From Nitrospira defluvii (GTDB lineage: Bacteria; Nitrospirota; Nitrospiria; Nitrospirales; Nitrospiraceae), in the NCBI RefSeq assembly GCF_905220995.1, contig NZ_CAJNBJ010000001.1, positions 372,001-436,000 on the forward strand: a stretch of DNA of 64,000 nucleotides, read 5' to 3'. Each line of letters starts with the position of its first letter. Position 1 is the stretch's first letter. This document shows, piece after piece, positions 62,310 to 64,000 of the stretch. A program made the translations under genes and the position numbers. Below the pieces are notes generated by a model that did no database searches, was not told the origin of the DNA, and was given only the letters and a program-made list of their open reading frames with translations.

Positions 62310-62927
62310 TCACGTGTGTTTCAATGCGATGCGCTCCAGAATGTTGGCGACATCTTCACAGCGATCGGTCCCCGCTTCAAAATTTTCGTAGATCTCTTTC
62401 CATTTGATGACGGCGATCGGATCCGTTTCCTTCTCGAATAACGCCGAGATGGCGTCGCGCGAGATCCGGTCGGCTTCATTCTCCAGGCTATTGACCCGCA
62501 CACTGCATTCCGTGACCGCTTGATGCGACTTGCCGAGCAAATCGACTGTGGCACCGACTTCGACCGCCGCCTGATACAGCACGTTTGCCAACCGAATCGC
62601 CGCCTCCGTAGGCGCCACCACCTTGTACAACACGAATCGATCGGCAATCGCCTCGACCACATCCAGGATATCGTCCAGCGCGCTGGCTAAATCATGAATG
62701 TCTTCCCGGTCGATCGGCGTGATGAAGGTCTGGTTGAGCTTCCTGGCAATTTCGTGCGTGATACCGTCGCCGACATGTTCAACGTCTTTGATGCGCTTTG
62801 CCTTCTCAACTGGATTTCGGAAATCTTCCGTCATGTCTTTCAGCAGGCGACTGCCTTCGATCATGTTGTGGGCGGCATTCTTGAACAAATCGAAAAACGC
62901 TTCTTCCCGCGGTATGAGCCCAAACAT
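62310..62927 (-). CDS. PhoU-like DUF47 protein, partner of PiT
   Basis: 205 residues from the ATG at 62927, with AAAGGA at five bases. The all-helical DUF47 (TIGR00153) pattern starts FGLIPREEAFFDLFKNAAHNMIEGSRLL, followed by HVGDGITHEIARKLNQTFITPIDREDIHDLASALDDILDVVEA, which is the signature of the family; the acidic residues probably bind metal clusters. These proteins regulate the PiT transporter encoded next to them. Confidence 0.92.
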   Translation of the reverse strand: MFGLIPREEAFFDLFKNAAHNMIEGSRLLKDMTEDFRNPVEKAKRIKDVEHVGDGITHEIARKLNQTFITPIDREDIHDLASALDDILDVVEAIADRFVLYKVVAPTEAAIRLANVLYQAAVEVGATVDLLGKSHQAVTECSVRVNSLENEADRISRDAISALFEKETDPIAVIKWKEIYENFEAGTDRCEDVANILERIALKHT

Positions 62928-63152
62928 AAGGTCCTTTCTAGCGGGCCGTTGAACGGGGCTACGGCCCCTGGCTCCACGGCACCTGCAAGACTTTCGGCAG
63001 CACGATGCGACACGAGCATGCGCCGACTGTGGGCGCACCGGATGGCCATCGGAGCCCACCCGCACTCACCACAGTTTTCGCCTCGCGCTACTTGACGATC
63101 ACCGTGCCGCGCATGCTCCCGACTGCACCATCAGTGGGTCGGTCACCGGAGG

Positions 63153-64000
63153 TCACCACCGGACCAGTCCTGTGGCCCACGTTAAGCCCCCGCCGAACGC
63201 GCCGAACAACACGAGATCTCCTGCCGCAACTCGCTGCGTACGCACGGCCTGATCCAATGCGATCGGGAGGGAGGCCGAAGAGGTGTTGCCGTACTGTTCG
63301 ATCACCGAATACATCACGTCCTGCGACAACCCGAGACGGCGGCGAAGTTGCTCCAAAATTCGGGCATTCGCCTGATGGGCAATCACGCGATTCACATCCC
63401 CTGCTCTGAGGCCAAATTCTGTGAACAGCTCCAGCACCGCCCGTTCCAGGTGGCGCACCGCCGCACGAAAGACCGCACTGCCCCGCATCCGCAGAAAGTG
63501 CTCCTTCGCACGGACGGACTCGACTCCTCCCGGCTGCCGCGAACCTCCTGCTGGAATGGTGATGAGTCCATGCCCAGCCCCTTCAGCATAAAGTCGTAGG
63601 CCCAAAACTCCAGCCGCGTTGGATGCGGTCGATTCTTCCCCCACGACCACCACGGCGCCGGCTCCATCTCCGAACAAGAGGGCCGTTTCCCGATCCGTCG
63701 CATCAAGCGAACTCGACTTCACTTCGGCGGCAACCACCAGGCAGGAACGGATCTGGCCGCTTCGGATCAGCACATCGGCCATCGACAGCCCATAGAGAAA
63801 ACCTGAGCAGGACGCCGACAGGTCTACCGCCATCAGCGGACCGGTCCCCAGAGCGCGTTGCACATGACAGGCCGTAGAGGGAAAGGCGCTGTCCGGGGAG
63901 GTGGTTGACACGAGAATGGCGTCCAGCGACTTGGGCGGAAGACCCGCTGCCTCACAGGCACGTTGCCCCGCGGCGATCGCCAAATCCGAGGAGGCCTGTC
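63153..64000 (-). CDS. 3-oxoacyl-ACP synthase III (FabH-like), N-terminus outside window
   Basis: About 282 C-terminal residues are visible; the frame is open through the right edge. The thiolase-fold catalytic residues are all present: Cys in DLSASCSGFLYG, His in VIAHQANARILE and Asn in YGNTSSASLP. LLFGDGAGAVVV and FGAFGGGLTWATGLVRW are typical too. FabH starts fatty acid synthesis by joining acetyl-CoA to malonyl-ACP; relatives act on other acyl groups, so the name FabH is likely but not certain. Confidence 0.88.
   Translation of the reverse strand, partial: QASSDLAIAAGQRACEAAGLPPKSLDAILVSTTSPDSAFPSTACHVQRALGTGPLMAVDLSASCSGFLYGLSMADVLIRSGQIRSCLVVAAEVKSSSLDATDRETALLFGDGAGAVVVVGEESTASNAAGVLGLRLYAEGAGHGLITIPAGGSRQPGGVESVRAKEHFLRMRGSAVFRAAVRHLERAVLELFTEFGLRAGDVNRVIAHQANARILEQLRRRLGLSQDVMYSVIEQYGNTSSASLPIALDQAVRTQRVAAGDLVLFGAFGGGLTWATGLVRW

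Overview
The window looks like a stretch of a Nitrospira-type (phylum Nitrospirota) chromosome. I infer this from a GC-rich gene-dense genome, a bd-like oxidase flanked by c-type cytochromes, hopanoid synthesis genes, and a chlorite dismutase that resembles the pentameric Nitrospira enzyme as I remember it. No rRNA or nitrite oxidoreductase gene is present, so the assignment is an inference.

Layout. 1-3.8 kb: respiratory genes on the minus strand (membrane cytochrome c cut by the left edge, bd-like oxidase subunit, lipoprotein cytochrome c, Ig-like membrane protein). 4.1-5.6 kb: hpnH, the radical SAM enzyme that extends hopanoids, and a small unknown gene, with a clear promoter. 5.7-32.1 kb: a large exopolysaccharide/capsule locus of the Wzx/Wzy type. 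It holds Wzz, a Wza-like exporter, Wzi, a nucleotide-sugar dehydratase, a methyltransferase, a PLP aminotransferase, an unexpected thiamine-dependent E1 alpha/beta pair, a priming transferase, two glycosyltransferases, Wzy, Wzx, an SGNH-type protein and a first carbamoyltransferase. Divergent from these are two outer-membrane proteins, a polysaccharide deacetylase and a second carbamoyltransferase.

33.13-41.84 kb: an AT-richer integrated element of about 8.7 kb in the 3' end of tRNA-Cys(GCA). It is bounded by a 48-bp perfect direct repeat and carries a tyrosine integrase, an excisionase-like HTH protein, a rolling-circle Rep-like protein and small zinc-finger proteins. Its cargo is a periplasmic chlorite dismutase plus its own OmpR-type response regulator and sensor kinase. 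The promoter of the dismutase gene has four TCACR boxes at exact 11-bp spacing, and the regulator gene has two such boxes next to the same -10 hexamer. This points to a self-contained, mobile, two-component-controlled chlorite detoxification module, the most interesting system I found here.

42-58.5 kb: isoprenoid, hopanoid and lipid-transport genes, all on the minus strand: ispH, smc, then shc, hpnG, mlaE, mlaF, mlaD, mlaC, an Omp85-type barrel, a DUF3187-like barrel, dxs and ispG. Precursor supply, squalene cyclisation, side-chain processing and probable lipid trafficking to the outer membrane are thus in one run. 58.7-62.9 kb: phosphate genes (PhoB/PhoR-like pair, PiT transporter, PhoU-like DUF47 protein). 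63.2 kb to the end: the C-terminal part of a FabH-type ketoacyl synthase cut by the window edge.
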